A stretch of 64,000 nt of DNA from Limibacter armeniacum (GTDB lineage Bacteria; Bacteroidota; Bacteroidia; Cytophagales; Flammeovirgaceae): assembly GCF_036880985.1 (NCBI RefSeq), contig NZ_JBAJNO010000008.1, positions 1,364,001-1,428,000 of the forward strand. Direction: 5' to 3'. Of the stretch, positions 42,523 through 52,692 are shown one piece after another. The position numbers and the translations under genes were made by a program. Below the pieces are notes generated by a model. That model did no database searches and was not told where the DNA came from. It was given only the letters and a program-made list of their open reading frames with translations. Each line of letters opens with the position of its first letter. The first letter of the stretch is position 1.

Positions 42523-43064
42523 GAAAACAGAACTTCTTTTAAATTTTTATGTTATCTTCAGTATGAAGTTTGTTTGTTAGTTTAGTTTATTAAAGTGGAA
42601 AGGGACCTCTGAAATTCAGAGGTTTCTTTTTTTATTTATACGCTATTATGCTTTTTATACGCATTGTTACGAAATAGTTCTATATTTTATTAAAATATTA
42701 GTATGTATTTTTTACTTCTCGGCAACGTATGAAGAACAAGATATGAGACCTTTCTGTTTTTAATTAATCTCTTACTTATCAATTACAGTTTAGCGTTTTT
42801 GTTTTGTCATTTTTCTTAAGAAAACAGAATGCTTTCACTTTTTACTGACAATGATTTTTTGCCTGCTTAAACTCACTTAGCACATGAAGCCCAATAAGTG
42901 CTACGTGTAACAAAACTTAATGTTTCCCATACTTTTATTCTCAATTATATATTTGCCTATAACTTTTTGTATTTTTGCCTTATTCCATACAGGAGGTAGA
43001 CTTGTCTGAATAGGGTCCTGCACTTAGGTAAAATCCTATTCCTGCCATACTTGTGTAACCATAA
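42523..43064. other. Intergenic region upstream of hemL
   Basis: It contains a plus-strand hairpin with T-run (ACCTCTGAAATTCAGAGGT, 42605-42623, then TTTCTTTTTTT) with no plus-strand gene before it. It also contains a TATTTTTG box (42970-42977) with TTTG 14 bases upstream that may be the hemL promoter, and the complementary pair AATAGG/CCTATT (about 43010-43042) in the hemL leader. Confidence 0.35.
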
Positions 43065-44372
43065 ATGATCAATACTTTGAATACAGATAACAGCAAATCA
43101 CTTTTCGAGAGAGCTCAGCATTCTATTCCGGGTGGTGTGAACTCTCCAGTAAGAGCTTTCAAGTCAGTAGGAGGTACACCGCTTTTTATCAAAAAAGCAA
43201 AAGGTGCATATGTATACGATGAGGATGGAAACAGTTATGTTGAACTGATTAACTCATGGGGCCCAATGATTTTGGGACATGCCCATCCAGAAATCGAGGC
43301 AGCTGTTAGAGATGCTATTGGGAACTCTTTGTCGTTTGGTGCTCCAACTTCCCGTGAGATTGAAATTGCTGAACTGATTGTTTCAATGGTTCCTTCCATT
43401 GAAAAGGTCAGAATGGTGAACTCGGGAACAGAGGCTACTATGTCAGCTATCCGTGTAGCAAGAGGCTATACAGGTCGCAATAAATTTATCAAGATTGAAG
43501 GTTGTTATCATGGTCATGGAGATTCTTTCCTGATTGCAGCAGGTAGTGGAGCAGTTACAATGGGTGCTCCTGATAGCCCAGGTGTAACACCAGGTACCGC
43601 TCAGGATACATTGTTGGCTCCTTATAATGATCTGGAAGCCATTGAAAAGTTACTTGATGCGAACCCTAATGAAGTTGCAGCGATTATAGTTGAACCTGTA
43701 GCAGGTAATATGGGCTGTGTATTGCCTAAAGAAGGCTATCTGCAAGGGTTGCGTGACCTATGTGACAAACATGGTGTTGTCCTGATATTTGATGAGGTGA
43801 TGACAGGGTTCCGTCTGTCAAAAGGTGGAGCACAAGAGTATTTTGGCGTAACTCCTGATATGTCCACTTTAGGTAAAATTATCGGTGGTGGTATGCCAGT
43901 AGGTGCTTATGGCGGTAAGAAGGAAATTATGGAGTATGTGTCTCCTGAAGGACCAGTTTACCAAGCAGGTACATTGTCTGGAAATCCAATTTCGATGGCA
44001 GCAGGACTTACAATGTTGAATATCCTGAATACGCAACCTGAAGTTTACCAAAAACTGGAAGAAACAGGTAAGCGTATTAGAAAAGGGTTTGAAGAGGGAC
44101 TAGAAAAACTAGGCTTGAATTACACGATCAACAGTGTAGGGTCAATGATTACTTTGTTCTTTACAGATAGCGAAGTGAACAACTTTGAGGATGCAAAGAA
44201 ATCTGATACAGCCTTGTTCGGTAAGTACTTCCACGGAATGTTGGAGAAAGGTATCTACTTAGGTCCATCTCAGTTTGAAAGCCTTTTCTTGTCTACAGCT
44301 TTGAGTGATGAAGACATCGACAAGATCATCGAAGCGAACTATGAGGTCTTGAAGAAAATTCATAACCTATAA
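43065..44372 (+). CDS. hemL: Glutamate-1-semialdehyde 2,1-aminomutase
   Basis: A 435-residue cytoplasmic PLP enzyme that converts glutamate-1-semialdehyde to 5-aminolevulinate, the first tetrapyrrole precursor of the C5 pathway. Hallmarks: [65 protein letters not shown] and the PLP lysine Lys271 in [18 protein letters not shown]. Full length for the family. A strong terminator follows. Confidence 0.95.
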   Translation: MINTLNTDNSKSLFERAQHSIPGGVNSPVRAFKSVGGTPLFIKKAKGAYVYDEDGNSYVELINSWGPMILGHAHPEIEAAVRDAIGNSLSFGAPTSREIEIAELIVSMVPSIEKVRMVNSGTEATMSAIRVARGYTGRNKFIKIEGCYHGHGDSFLIAAGSGAVTMGAPDSPGVTPGTAQDTLLAPYNDLEAIEKLLDANPNEVAAIIVEPVAGNMGCVLPKEGYLQGLRDLCDKHGVVLIFDEVMTGFRLSKGGAQEYFGVTPDMSTLGKIIGGGMPVGAYGGKKEIMEYVSPEGPVYQAGTLSGNPISMAAGLTMLNILNTQPEVYQKLEETGKRIRKGFEEGLEKLGLNYTINSVGSMITLFFTDSEVNNFEDAKKSDTALFGKYFHGMLEKGIYLGPSQFESLFLSTALSDEDIDKIIEANYEVLKKIHNL

Positions 44373-44394
44373 GGTATCGTATAAGTTATAATTG

Positions 44395-44432
44395 AAAAGC
44401 CCCCATACTGCTCTTGTAGTATGGGGGCTTTT
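44395..44432. terminator. Bidirectional terminator between hemL and dctM
   Basis: AAAAGCCCCCATACT/AGTATGGGGGCTTTT, a long perfect stem with A and T runs on both sides. Confidence 0.9.
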
Positions 44433-44521
44433 AGGGTCTTTATTTTCCAAGAGAAGGAAGCCATGTAACAAGCTCAGGAAAGAATATAATCGCTAGTAAT
44501 AGCCCCAATTGAATAAGAATA

Positions 44522-45451
44522 ATTCAAGTTGCGTTTGATTTTCCTACCAAGCGACATTTTCGATTGTATAGGCAAAAATGAATAAGAAAATTTTAATGAT
44601 GAAACCCTGTGGCGTGACAGCATGAATATGCTTAGGGAACTTGGCTGTAATACCACTGAATGTGGTTTCCACCCTCTTCCTCAAGACCTTCTTGATAAAG
44701 GCTTGCCAAGGCTCATCCTTTCGTTTTGCATTCGATTTCCGGTCGGCCAAAATGCGAATGTTTTCGCATTCGGCATAAAGGTCTTCCAGATCGTAATCGG
44801 TGAAGGCGGCATCCCCATACAGGGAACTTCCTTCCGGAATTTCAAGGTTCATGGATTGAAACCCCGTTATATCATGGACTGAACCCGCCATAAGAAAATA
44901 CTGGACAGGAATGCCCGAAGATGTGGTAATTAACATCACCTTGAATCCATAGAAGTACTCCCTCTTGGAGGAATTATAGCCTCTGTAGGGTTCACCTCGC
45001 AGGATTCTGCATCGGGGGATACGGATATTCCGGCAGACAGCTACAGGAAAACTGTCTATGAGGTAATCCCCGCTAGTGTTGAGCTCCATCAGGGTTTTGC
45101 CCAATGCCGAGAAGATAAATAAGATCGTCTCAAACAAACCGTGAAGCCTGCGATTGAACCCGGACTTATCAATGGGCTTAAAGCCATGATGCGCTTTCAG
45201 GTACTCCAGAGATTGTACCATGTTGCCACCGAAATGGGCACATGCCAGCAGGGCCGAGGTAATGATCTGGCTGTCGGACATCCGACGCTGTCTAGGCTCT
45301 TTGAGCTTAGTTGCTTTCAGGTAATCATCTACAAAACAGTAGATGCATACGGTATTTTCATTGATGGTTGCCATTGGACAGGTGTGTTTGGTGCTCTTCA
45401 TCCTAAACAACACCTTCCATGGTAACCTGATTTATAAAGTGCAACTTGAGT
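44522..45451 (-). mobile_element. IS982-type insertion sequence
   Basis: A 930-bp element with imperfect terminal inverted repeats (ATTCAAGTTGCGTTT at the left, ACTCAAGTTGCACTTT read inward from the right). It is flanked by the 8-bp target duplication TAAGAATA (44514-44521 and 45452-45459). It contains one transposase gene. Ends beginning with AC/AT and this length fit IS982. The intact ends and perfect duplication suggest a recent insertion. Confidence 0.85.
44544..45401 (-). CDS. IS982 family transposase
   Basis: I take the start at ATG 45401 (285 aa); GTG 45413 and ATG 45374 are alternatives. The DDE residues are seen in YLIDSFPVAVCRNIRIPR (Asp), SLYGDAAFTDYDLED (Asp) and RKRVETTFSGI (Glu), the IS982 spacing. 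An N-terminal helical DNA-binding part precedes. It appears complete and so possibly active. Confidence 0.85.
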   Translation of the reverse strand: MKSTKHTCPMATINENTVCIYCFVDDYLKATKLKEPRQRRMSDSQIITSALLACAHFGGNMVQSLEYLKAHHGFKPIDKSGFNRRLHGLFETILFIFSALGKTLMELNTSGDYLIDSFPVAVCRNIRIPRCRILRGEPYRGYNSSKREYFYGFKVMLITTSSGIPVQYFLMAGSVHDITGFQSMNLEIPEGSSLYGDAAFTDYDLEDLYAECENIRILADRKSNAKRKDEPWQAFIKKVLRKRVETTFSGITAKFPKHIHAVTPQGFIIKIFLFIFAYTIENVAW

Positions 45452-46724
45452 TAAGAATAAAAGGGATGATACCTCGGTATAAATGTCCAGTGGTTATACT
45501 GTCAGGAGCAACGCCTTTTAGGTAAAAAAGTGAGAAACCAAAAGGTGGTGTCAGAAATGAAGTTTGCAGATTAAGGGAAACAAGGATTGCAATCCAAAGA
45601 AGGTTCATGTCATAGGCAACAAATACGGGCGTAACCACAGGTAAGAAAATAAAGATGATCTCAATGAAGTCTATAAAAAAGCCTGCGATAAATATACCTA
45701 TCATTACCACTGCTAAAAAACTGTAAGGGGAAAGGTTTGCTTGTTCGATTAACTGAATTAAGATAGTATCACCGCCAACTCCCCTGAAAACAAGACCAAA
45801 GGCAGTTGCTCCAACCAATATGATAAAGACCATGCTGGTTAAGTGTGTAGTTTCCTGCATAACGCCTTTCACTACCTGTAATGTGAGCTTCTTTTCAATG
45901 GCAGTTAGAATAGTCGCAACCAAAGCACCAACTCCTGCGGCTTCAGTTGGAGAGGCAATTCCCGTAAAGATGGATCCCAAGACGGCTAGCACCAAAAGGA
46001 ATGGGAGAATGAAAGTTCTGATCAGTTTACCCAACATTTTGCCTTCTCTAAACTCTTGCAGTTCTTCAGGAGGAACAGGTGGTGCATATGAAGGGTTTAC
46101 AATGGCAGTTCCAATCGCAAATGCAGTATATAGTATGACCAAGATAACACCTGGGACGATAGCAGCTAAAAAGAGGTCTCCCACAGAGATATTCATGACA
46201 CTGCCTAACAGGATAAGGACAATACTAGGAGGTATAATTTGCCCGAGTGTTCCTGAAGAAGCGATTACTCCCGTTGCCAACTCTGGCTTGTAGCCACGTT
46301 TAAGCATGGCAGGCAAGCTTAGTAAACCCATCGTAACCACTGTCGCCCCAACTATTCCTGTAGAAGCTGCAAGCATAGCCCCCACCAGAATGACTGCTAC
46401 AGCCAATCCACCTTTTATCCTACCCATCAATAAAGACATGGTATGTAATAGCCTTTCTGCTATGCCAGACTTTTCTAGCATCACACCCATATATACAAAT
46501 AGGGGTACAGCCAAGAGTATCTGATTACTCATGGTACCAAATATCCTCAAAGGCAGCAGGTAGAATAAGTCGGTACCGAAAACGAAATAGCCAAAAATAA
46601 GAGAAACCCCCGCTAAGGTAAAGGCTACAGGGAACCCTAGCAGAAGAAGTATAAATAAGGTGATGAACAGTAGTAGCGCAATCATGTTTGTCAGTTTGAG
46701 TGGTTTGTTCAGTTCAGAAATGGG

Positions 46725-47249
46725 TTAAGCACATCGCTTTTCGTCAAGAATGCAAAGTAGAGATGAGCAAAATAGTGATACCCCTTGAAGAAGGAGCAGG
46801 AAAAAGCCTACAAAGATGCTCCCTTTAATCAGGAACCTGGCAGGAAGGCCTCCAGGGTCAGTAGAACCTTCATTGATTAGATATGCCATTTTTATATATG
46901 GAATACTGGCATCCATTACTAAAAGGCAGAAAGGTAACAAAAGTAGTATGCTGCCCAATAAATTGACCCATGCTTTGGCTTTTTGAGAAAATCGAGCATA
47001 AAAGACATCAACCCTGACATGCCTGTCTTTTTGTAAGGTGTATCCAGCACCCAATAGAAAAATTAGGGAAAAGACATGCCATTCCAATTCTGGTAGGGCA
47101 GCGCTGGCTTGTTTGAACAAGTGGCGGGCAGCTACATCAATACAGATTAGAATAACTAGTATAGTGGTAAGCCATGAAACTGATCGACCTATGGTGAGGT
47201 TAATTCTGTCTATGTTTTTTACAACTTTTGAAAGTAACGTTGTCAGCAT
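46725..47249 (-). CDS. dctQ: TRAP transporter small permease (DctQ-type)
   Basis: A 174-residue inner-membrane protein with four membrane segments (about 22-40, 55-70, 92-115 and 138-160) and the family feature PELEWHVFSLIFLLGAGYTLQKDRHVRVDVFY. It partners the large permease encoded 39 bases downstream. No gene for the periplasmic substrate-binding subunit is in the window, so the substrate is unknown; with dctM disrupted the system may be inactive. Confidence 0.85.
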   Translation of the reverse strand: MLTTLLSKVVKNIDRINLTIGRSVSWLTTILVILICIDVAARHLFKQASAALPELEWHVFSLIFLLGAGYTLQKDRHVRVDVFYARFSQKAKAWVNLLGSILLLLPFCLLVMDASIPYIKMAYLINEGSTDPGGLPARFLIKGSIFVGFFLLLLQGVSLFCSSLLCILDEKRCA

Positions 47250-47733
47250 TGTGTTTTATTCTTTTTGGGTAGTGTGTACAGTGCACTCCTTTTTAGGAGC
47301 GTTTTGGTAAAGGTTGTTCTATCGTAAAACTTTCTTTGGGTAGAAGAAAGAGGTAGTAAATCTACAAAATGTAGTTAAATGTTCTTAAAAAAATTATATA
47401 CGTATTAAAAAGCAATTCTACACAAATCCATTTTTATATTTTGCAGACAATTGATGAGGATAGTTTTCGACCAATTGAAAAATGAGCGAAGAACCTGCTA
47501 TGAAATTTTGTGATTTGACCGTCCGTTTACAGAGTTATATTTTAGGACACTGCTCAAGCAGTTAAGCTTTTTCATTTTCTCAATCCCCGAACTGATTTTG
47601 TTATCATAATATAATATCAGTATTTTCGCAGATTGTTAACAGAAGACAGATTAACTGTCATACCGTGAAAAGCGGTTCGTGTTTCTGAAATAGGAAGCCT
47701 GTAGGATTGACTTAAAAAATATTAAGAGAATAA
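47250..47733. other. Intergenic region between dctQ and uppS
   Basis: A divergent AT-rich spacer that probably carries the promoters of both units. No gene, tRNA or repeat is seen. Confidence 0.4.
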
Positions 47734-48471
47734 ATGAAAGAGAAGCTTGATCTGACTAACATTCCGAGACATATCGCTGTGATAATGGACGGCAACGGAA
47801 GATGGGCAAAGCAGAAGGGTGCAGCGCGTGTGTTTGGACATAAAAATGCGATCAAAGCAGTCAGAGAAGTGACCGAAGGCGCTGCTGAATTAGGAGTTGA
47901 ATACCTTACTTTGTATGCTTTTTCCACTGAAAACTGGAATAGGCCCAAATTGGAGGTGACTGCACTGATGCAGCTGCTGATCAAAACAATTCGCAAGGAA
48001 ACTGAAACCCTGATCAAAAACAATGTAAAGCTTGCGGCCATTGGCAACCTTGAGATGTTACCTGGTGAATGTCAGAAAGAACTTCAAGAGGCAATGGAAA
48101 TCACCTCAAGCAATACAGGAATGACTCTAGTGTTGGCACTTAGCTACAGTGGTAGATGGGATATTACACAGGCTGTAAAAGCACTGTGTCAGGATGTCAA
48201 AGATGGTGTCCTTGACCCTGAAATGATCACTTCAGAACTAGTAGCTCAACACTTGAATACGACTGGAATTCCAGACCCTGAGTTGCTTATTAGAACCAGT
48301 GGAGAACTTAGAATTAGTAATTTCCTGTTGTGGCAATTGGCTTATACAGAGCTCTTTTTTACGGAAACACTTTGGCCGGACTTCAGGAAGGAAACCCTCT
48401 ATGAAGCCTTGCTGAGTTACCAATTGAGAGAAAGACGCTTCGGGAAGACCAGTGAGCAACTGGTAAAATAG
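47734..48471 (+). CDS. uppS: Undecaprenyl diphosphate synthase (isoprenyl transferase)
   Basis: A 245-residue cis-prenyltransferase that elongates farnesyl diphosphate with isopentenyl diphosphate to make the C55 carrier for cell-wall synthesis. Motifs: HIAVIMDGNGRWAKQKG with catalytic Asp19, YLTLYAFSTENWNRP, and PDPELLIRTSGELRISNFLLWQLAYTELFF near the end. It lies upstream of bamA, the usual Bacteroidota order. Confidence 0.95.
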   Translation: MKEKLDLTNIPRHIAVIMDGNGRWAKQKGAARVFGHKNAIKAVREVTEGAAELGVEYLTLYAFSTENWNRPKLEVTALMQLLIKTIRKETETLIKNNVKLAAIGNLEMLPGECQKELQEAMEITSSNTGMTLVLALSYSGRWDITQAVKALCQDVKDGVLDPEMITSELVAQHLNTTGIPDPELLIRTSGELRISNFLLWQLAYTELFFTETLWPDFRKETLYEALLSYQLRERRFGKTSEQLVK

Positions 48472-48613
48472 ATGATGTGAAGTTTGTAGCCTGTCTAAAT
48501 TGCTAGAGGTCTTCAACAAACGTATGAATTTAAGAAACTTGTAACAGCCTATACCTTGCTGGTTTTAGGAAGCTTACAGGACTGTATGTGAAAAGTTAAC
48601 AGCAGATAAACGC

Positions 48614-51190
48614 ATGAATTTTCCGCATTTAAAAGTCTCCACACAGCTGATAGCGTTGATAAGTACGCTAGTGTTAGGGACTTCTTTTTCAGCTTTTGCG
48701 CAGTTTGGAACAAACTACAGTACGCAAACAAATAAGTACAATATAGACTACAGTACACCTATTGAGTACAATATTGCTGGCATCAATGTAGTTGGGGCAA
48801 ACTTCAACGACAAAAATGCGCTTATCAACATCTCCGGCTTGAAGGTAGGAGAGAAAATCATGATTCCGGGTGATGATATTACCAAGGCAATTAAGAAGCT
48901 TTGGAGGCTCGGTATTGTTGGTGATGTAAAGATCAATGTATCTGAAATCACTGGCAATGATGTTTATCTGGAAATTGAGCTGAAAGAACGTCCTAAGCTT
49001 TCGAGATACTATTTTGAAGGAATCAAGAAGGGACAGGCTTCGACATTAAGTGATAAAGTTTCTTTGGTGAAAGGACGTATCGTAACTGATGCGATGTTGA
49101 AGAACACAACAAACATTATCAAGAAGCATTACGCAGAAAAAGGCTTTAAAAATACTGACGTAAAAATCGTTAAGGAACAAGATCCTGTACTTTCAAATGC
49201 TGTTCAACTTAGAATTGAAGTGAACAAGAATGAGAAAGTAAAGATCAATGATATTGAGCTGACTGGTGTTGAGGAGTTAAGCGAGAAAAAAGTGCTTCGT
49301 AAAATGAAGAAGACGAAGGAGAAACGTTTCGGCAGAATTTTCACTCCTTCTAAATTCATTGCAGAAGAATACGATAACGATAAGAAAAGTGTAATCAGTT
49401 ACTATAACGAACAAGGTTACAGAAACGCGGAGATCGTTAGGGATTCCGTTTACGATGTCAATGAAAAATTGGTAAACATCGAAATGGATATTGAGGAAGG
49501 TCAGAAATTCTTCTATAGAGATATCACTTGGACTGGTAACTATAAATATACCAATGAGCAGTTGGGTAGAGTGTTGGCAATTAAGAAGGGAGATGTTTAC
49601 AACCCTGATGAATTGAACAAGCGTCTGACGTTTAACCCGAACGGTACAGATATCTCAGCTCTTTATATGAATGATGGTTACCTGTTCTTTAATATTACGC
49701 CAGTTGAAGTGTTGGTGGAAGGCGATTCCATTGATATTGAAATGAGAGTATACGAAGGAGAGCAGGCATATATTGATAATATTATCATCAATGGTAATAC
49801 CAAGACGAGTGACCACGTAATTATGCGTGAGATCCGTACGACACCAGGTGAGAAATTTAGCCGTGCAGACTTGATCCGTACACAACGAGAGTTGGCAACA
49901 TTAGGTTACTTTGACCCTGAGCAGATCGGAATCAACCCAGTGCCAAATATGGCGAAGGGTACCGTGGATATTCAGTATGACTTGGTGGAAAAACCAAATG
50001 ACCAGATTGAACTCTCTGGTGGTTGGGGTGGTTACTACGGATTCGTAGGTACACTTGGTCTGGTCTTCAATAACTTCTCATTGAAGAACATTCCTGACAT
50101 GAGTACTTGGAAGCCTCTGCCTTCAGGTGATGGACAACGTCTTTCACTTCGTGTACAGGCGAACGGTAGACAGTTCCAGACTTACTCGGTCAGCTTTACA
50201 GAGCCTTGGTTGGGCGGTCGTAAGCCAAACTCATTGACGGTGAGCTACAGCTTCTCAAAACAGCGTCAAGGATCGAGTATTTATAGCCCTAATAACTTTA
50301 CAGGGTCAATGGGTATCCACTCTGCATCCGTTGGTTTGGGTAGAAGATTGAAATGGCCTGATGATTACTTTATCATGAACAACTCAATTAACTTCCAGAA
50401 CTACCGTTTGGATAACTTCTATACGACAGGTTTCTTGGATTACCCAACTGGTAACTCATATAGCTTTACATTCAATACAACAATTGCACGAAGTAGTGTT
50501 GACAACCCTACTTACCCAAGAAGTGGTTCATCAGTATCGTTACAAGTAGCGTTAACACCTCCATACTCTTTGCTTTCCAACAAGGACTTTTCAGCGGAGG
50601 ATGTTTCAACGGATGATAGATACAAGTGGGTAGAGTATCATAAATACATGTTTGATAATGCTTGGTATCAAACTATCGTAGGAGAAAAACTGGTATTGGC
50701 AACAAGGATTCACATGGGCTTTATTGCTTCTTATAATAAGGACAAAGGTTTGGGACCATTTGAGAGATTTATCTTGGGTGGTGACGGTCTGACCTCTAAC
50801 AGTTACCTTTTAGGTACAGAGAACATTGGTTTGAGAGGTTATGAAAACAACTCGATTGTACCTTATGAGGTCATTAACGGTAGTCCTCAGCCGGGTTCTG
50901 GTGGTGTAGTTTACAACAAGTATGTGATGGAACTTCGCTATCCTGTTTCCTTGAACCCTGCGGCAACAATCTATTTATTAGGTTTTGCTGAAGGAGGTAA
51001 CAACTGGGGGACGTTTGATGAGTTCAACCCATTTGACCTTAAGAGATCAGCTGGTTTAGGTGCCAGAATCTTTATGCCGGCATTTGGTATGCTAGGTATT
51101 GACTGGGCATATGGATTTGATGATGTGGTGGGTAGCCCTAATGCAGGCGGTAGCCAGTTCCACTTCACGATCGGACAGCAGATCAGATAA
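48614..51190 (+). CDS. bamA: Outer membrane protein assembly factor BamA
   Basis: An 858-residue outer-membrane protein. A signal peptide (to about residue 30) is followed by POTRA domains (about 55-470; for example YNIAGINVVGANFNDKNALINISGLKVGEKI and AYIDNIIINGNTKTSDHVIMREI), then a C-terminal 16-strand barrel with the VRGF-like loop GLRGYENN. It folds and inserts outer-membrane beta-barrel proteins. A strong terminator follows, then three OmpH/Skp genes for the chaperones that feed it. Confidence 0.95.
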   Translation: MNFPHLKVSTQLIALISTLVLGTSFSAFAQFGTNYSTQTNKYNIDYSTPIEYNIAGINVVGANFNDKNALINISGLKVGEKIMIPGDDITKAIKKLWRLGIVGDVKINVSEITGNDVYLEIELKERPKLSRYYFEGIKKGQASTLSDKVSLVKGRIVTDAMLKNTTNIIKKHYAEKGFKNTDVKIVKEQDPVLSNAVQLRIEVNKNEKVKINDIELTGVEELSEKKVLRKMKKTKEKRFGRIFTPSKFIAEEYDNDKKSVISYYNEQGYRNAEIVRDSVYDVNEKLVNIEMDIEEGQKFFYRDITWTGNYKYTNEQLGRVLAIKKGDVYNPDELNKRLTFNPNGTDISALYMNDGYLFFNITPVEVLVEGDSIDIEMRVYEGEQAYIDNIIINGNTKTSDHVIMREIRTTPGEKFSRADLIRTQRELATLGYFDPEQIGINPVPNMAKGTVDIQYDLVEKPNDQIELSGGWGGYYGFVGTLGLVFNNFSLKNIPDMSTWKPLPSGDGQRLSLRVQANGRQFQTYSVSFTEPWLGGRKPNSLTVSYSFSKQRQGSSIYSPNNFTGSMGIHSASVGLGRRLKWPDDYFIMNNSINFQNYRLDNFYTTGFLDYPTGNSYSFTFNTTIARSSVDNPTYPRSGSSVSLQVALTPPYSLLSNKDFSAEDVSTDDRYKWVEYHKYMFDNAWYQTIVGEKLVLATRIHMGFIASYNKDKGLGPFERFILGGDGLTSNSYLLGTENIGLRGYENNSIVPYEVINGSPQPGSGGVVYNKYVMELRYPVSLNPAATIYLLGFAEGGNNWGTFDEFNPFDLKRSAGLGARIFMPAFGMLGIDWAYGFDDVVGSPNAGGSQFHFTIGQQIR

Positions 51191-51212
51191 GATACATGAC
51201 AATATTTTAAGC

Positions 51213-51250
51213 AAAAACCCGAAGGAGTATTACACTTCTTCGGGTTTTGA
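51213..51250 (+). terminator. Terminator after bamA
   Basis: AAAACCCGAAG pairs with CTTCGGGTTTT around a short loop, followed by TTTT. Confidence 0.75.
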
Positions 51251-51459
51251 GTAATAGGCATTTTGTAATATCTGCATTTTGGGAGATGACTTCCGATTGG
51301 AGGTAAATTTGTACTCAAAATGTTAAGTATGTATAAAATAATAGCTAAAATAGGCCAGTGTTTGTCATATTTTGAGAAATGCCTTACTTAGTCTTCTCAA
51401 AATAACGACACTTGCACTAGGCTAACATTTTTGACCTAACTACTAAACTCTAAAATAAA

Positions 51460-51993
51460 ATGAGAAAGGCAGTACTGTTACTGATCGCGCTGGCAGCCGC
51501 CCTAACAGCCCAAGCTCAGCGGTTCGGTTATATCGACTCACAGGTTATCATTGAACAGATGCCAGAGTACAAAGAGGCAGAGGATAATTTGAGAAAACTC
51601 TCTGATGAGTGGACGAGGGATTTGAAAAAGATGAGAGACGAGGTTGAAGACCTCGAAATTGGCTACAAAACAGAAGAGCTTTTGCTGACCCAAGACATGA
51701 AAGAGGAAAGGCAAAAGGAAATCAGAGGGAAGAGAGAAGAAATAAGACGCTACCAGGCTAACCACTTCGGCTATGAAGGGCTTCTGTTTATCAAACGAAA
51801 GGAAATGATCAAACCTATTCAGGATAAGATAGCAAAGGCTGCCACCAAAGTAGCAAAATCGAAACGTCTACAGTTTCTTTTTGACAAAGCGAGTGATCTG
51901 ACGATGATTTACTCAGACCCAAGACACAATTACACGGATTTTGTTTTGGAAGAACTTGGCTTAGGAGACCCGTCCGATACGCCAAAGAAATAA
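51460..51993 (+). CDS. OmpH/Skp family periplasmic chaperone (copy 1)
   Basis: A 177-residue protein with a signal peptide (about 1-20, ending TAQAQ), the OmpH start RFGYIDSQVIIEQMPEYKEAE, a long coiled-coil arm (about 40-125) and the closing beta element LQFLFDKASDLTMIYSDPRHNYTDFVL. Skp-type chaperones hold unfolded outer-membrane proteins for BamA. This copy has its own upstream region, 270 bases after bamA. Confidence 0.9.
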   Translation: MRKAVLLLIALAAALTAQAQRFGYIDSQVIIEQMPEYKEAEDNLRKLSDEWTRDLKKMRDEVEDLEIGYKTEELLLTQDMKEERQKEIRGKREEIRRYQANHFGYEGLLFIKRKEMIKPIQDKIAKAATKVAKSKRLQFLFDKASDLTMIYSDPRHNYTDFVLEELGLGDPSDTPKK

Positions 51994-52131
51994 AGGGTAG
52001 TTACAATTTGAGAGTGATTACCAATGTGTTATTAAAACAATGACGATAAATTCACTTGTATAGCATAATGCAGGGTGATTATTTCGTAAATTTGGATTTT
52101 ATTGAGCGATAATATTGAAAATACAAGACTA

Positions 52132-52644
52132 ATGAAAAAGCTTATTTTTAGCCTACTAGCACTGTTGGCAATTGGGTTTACCACTACTGCCGCTCAGGCT
52201 CAAACACAGAAAGTAGCATATGTGATAGAGGATAGCATCATGAGAGCTTTACCTCAGTTCAAAACACAGCAAAAGATTATTGAGTCTTATGCAAAACAGT
52301 TTAAGACACAGATAGACAGCAAGCAACAAGCTATGCAACAGAAGTACCAGTTCCTTCTGCAAAATCAGAACAGCATGTCTCCTCAAGAGCAGCAAGAGAA
52401 ACAGGAAGAGTTGCAAACTATGCAAAATGAAGTGATCGAGTTGCAGCAGAGAGCACAGCAAGGCGTTGCCAAGAAGAATCAAGAACTGATGCAGCCATTG
52501 GTTGATAAGATTACTAAAGGGATTGAGGAAGTAGCCAAAGCAGAAGGATACAATGTTGTGATGCCTAAGAGCACATTTATCTTTAGTGGAGGTGGTGCTG
52601 ACATCACAGGAAAAGTGATTGAGAAAGTGAAAGCGATGAAGTAA
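52132..52644 (+). CDS. OmpH/Skp family periplasmic chaperone (copy 2)
   Basis: I take ATG 52132 (170 aa, good signal peptide MKKLIFSLLALLAIGF...AQAQ) over TTG 52102. Pattern: KVAYVIEDSIMRALPQFKTQQK, a Gln-rich coiled-coil arm, and a C-terminal region ADITGKVIEKVKAMK shared with copy 3. It is probably a Skp-like trimeric chaperone. Confidence 0.88.
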   Translation: MKKLIFSLLALLAIGFTTTAAQAQTQKVAYVIEDSIMRALPQFKTQQKIIESYAKQFKTQIDSKQQAMQQKYQFLLQNQNSMSPQEQQEKQEELQTMQNEVIELQQRAQQGVAKKNQELMQPLVDKITKGIEEVAKAEGYNVVMPKSTFIFSGGGADITGKVIEKVKAMK

Positions 52645-52692
52645 TCGCAACCATTCAAAATTGATTTAAGGACACAATAACAGAACAATAAA

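Larger units (their letters stand above)
44440..46685 (-). pseudogene. dctM: TRAP transporter large permease (DctM-type) interrupted by an IS element
   Basis: The 5' part (46685 down to about 45452) encodes a 12-span TRAP large permease: PVAFTLAGVSLIFGY, ASTGIVGATVVTMGLLSLPAMLKRGY, GQIIPPSIVLILLG and LNLQTSFLTPPFGFSLFYLKG. The element at 44522-45451 ends the frame with the foreign tail NSSCTL. The missing C-terminus (LGLLLAIIFFPELVTWLPSLGK, stop at 44440-44442) lies on the other side. Removing the IS and one 8-bp target duplication restores exactly 436 codons. The last membrane span is lost, so transport is probably impaired. Confidence 0.85.
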
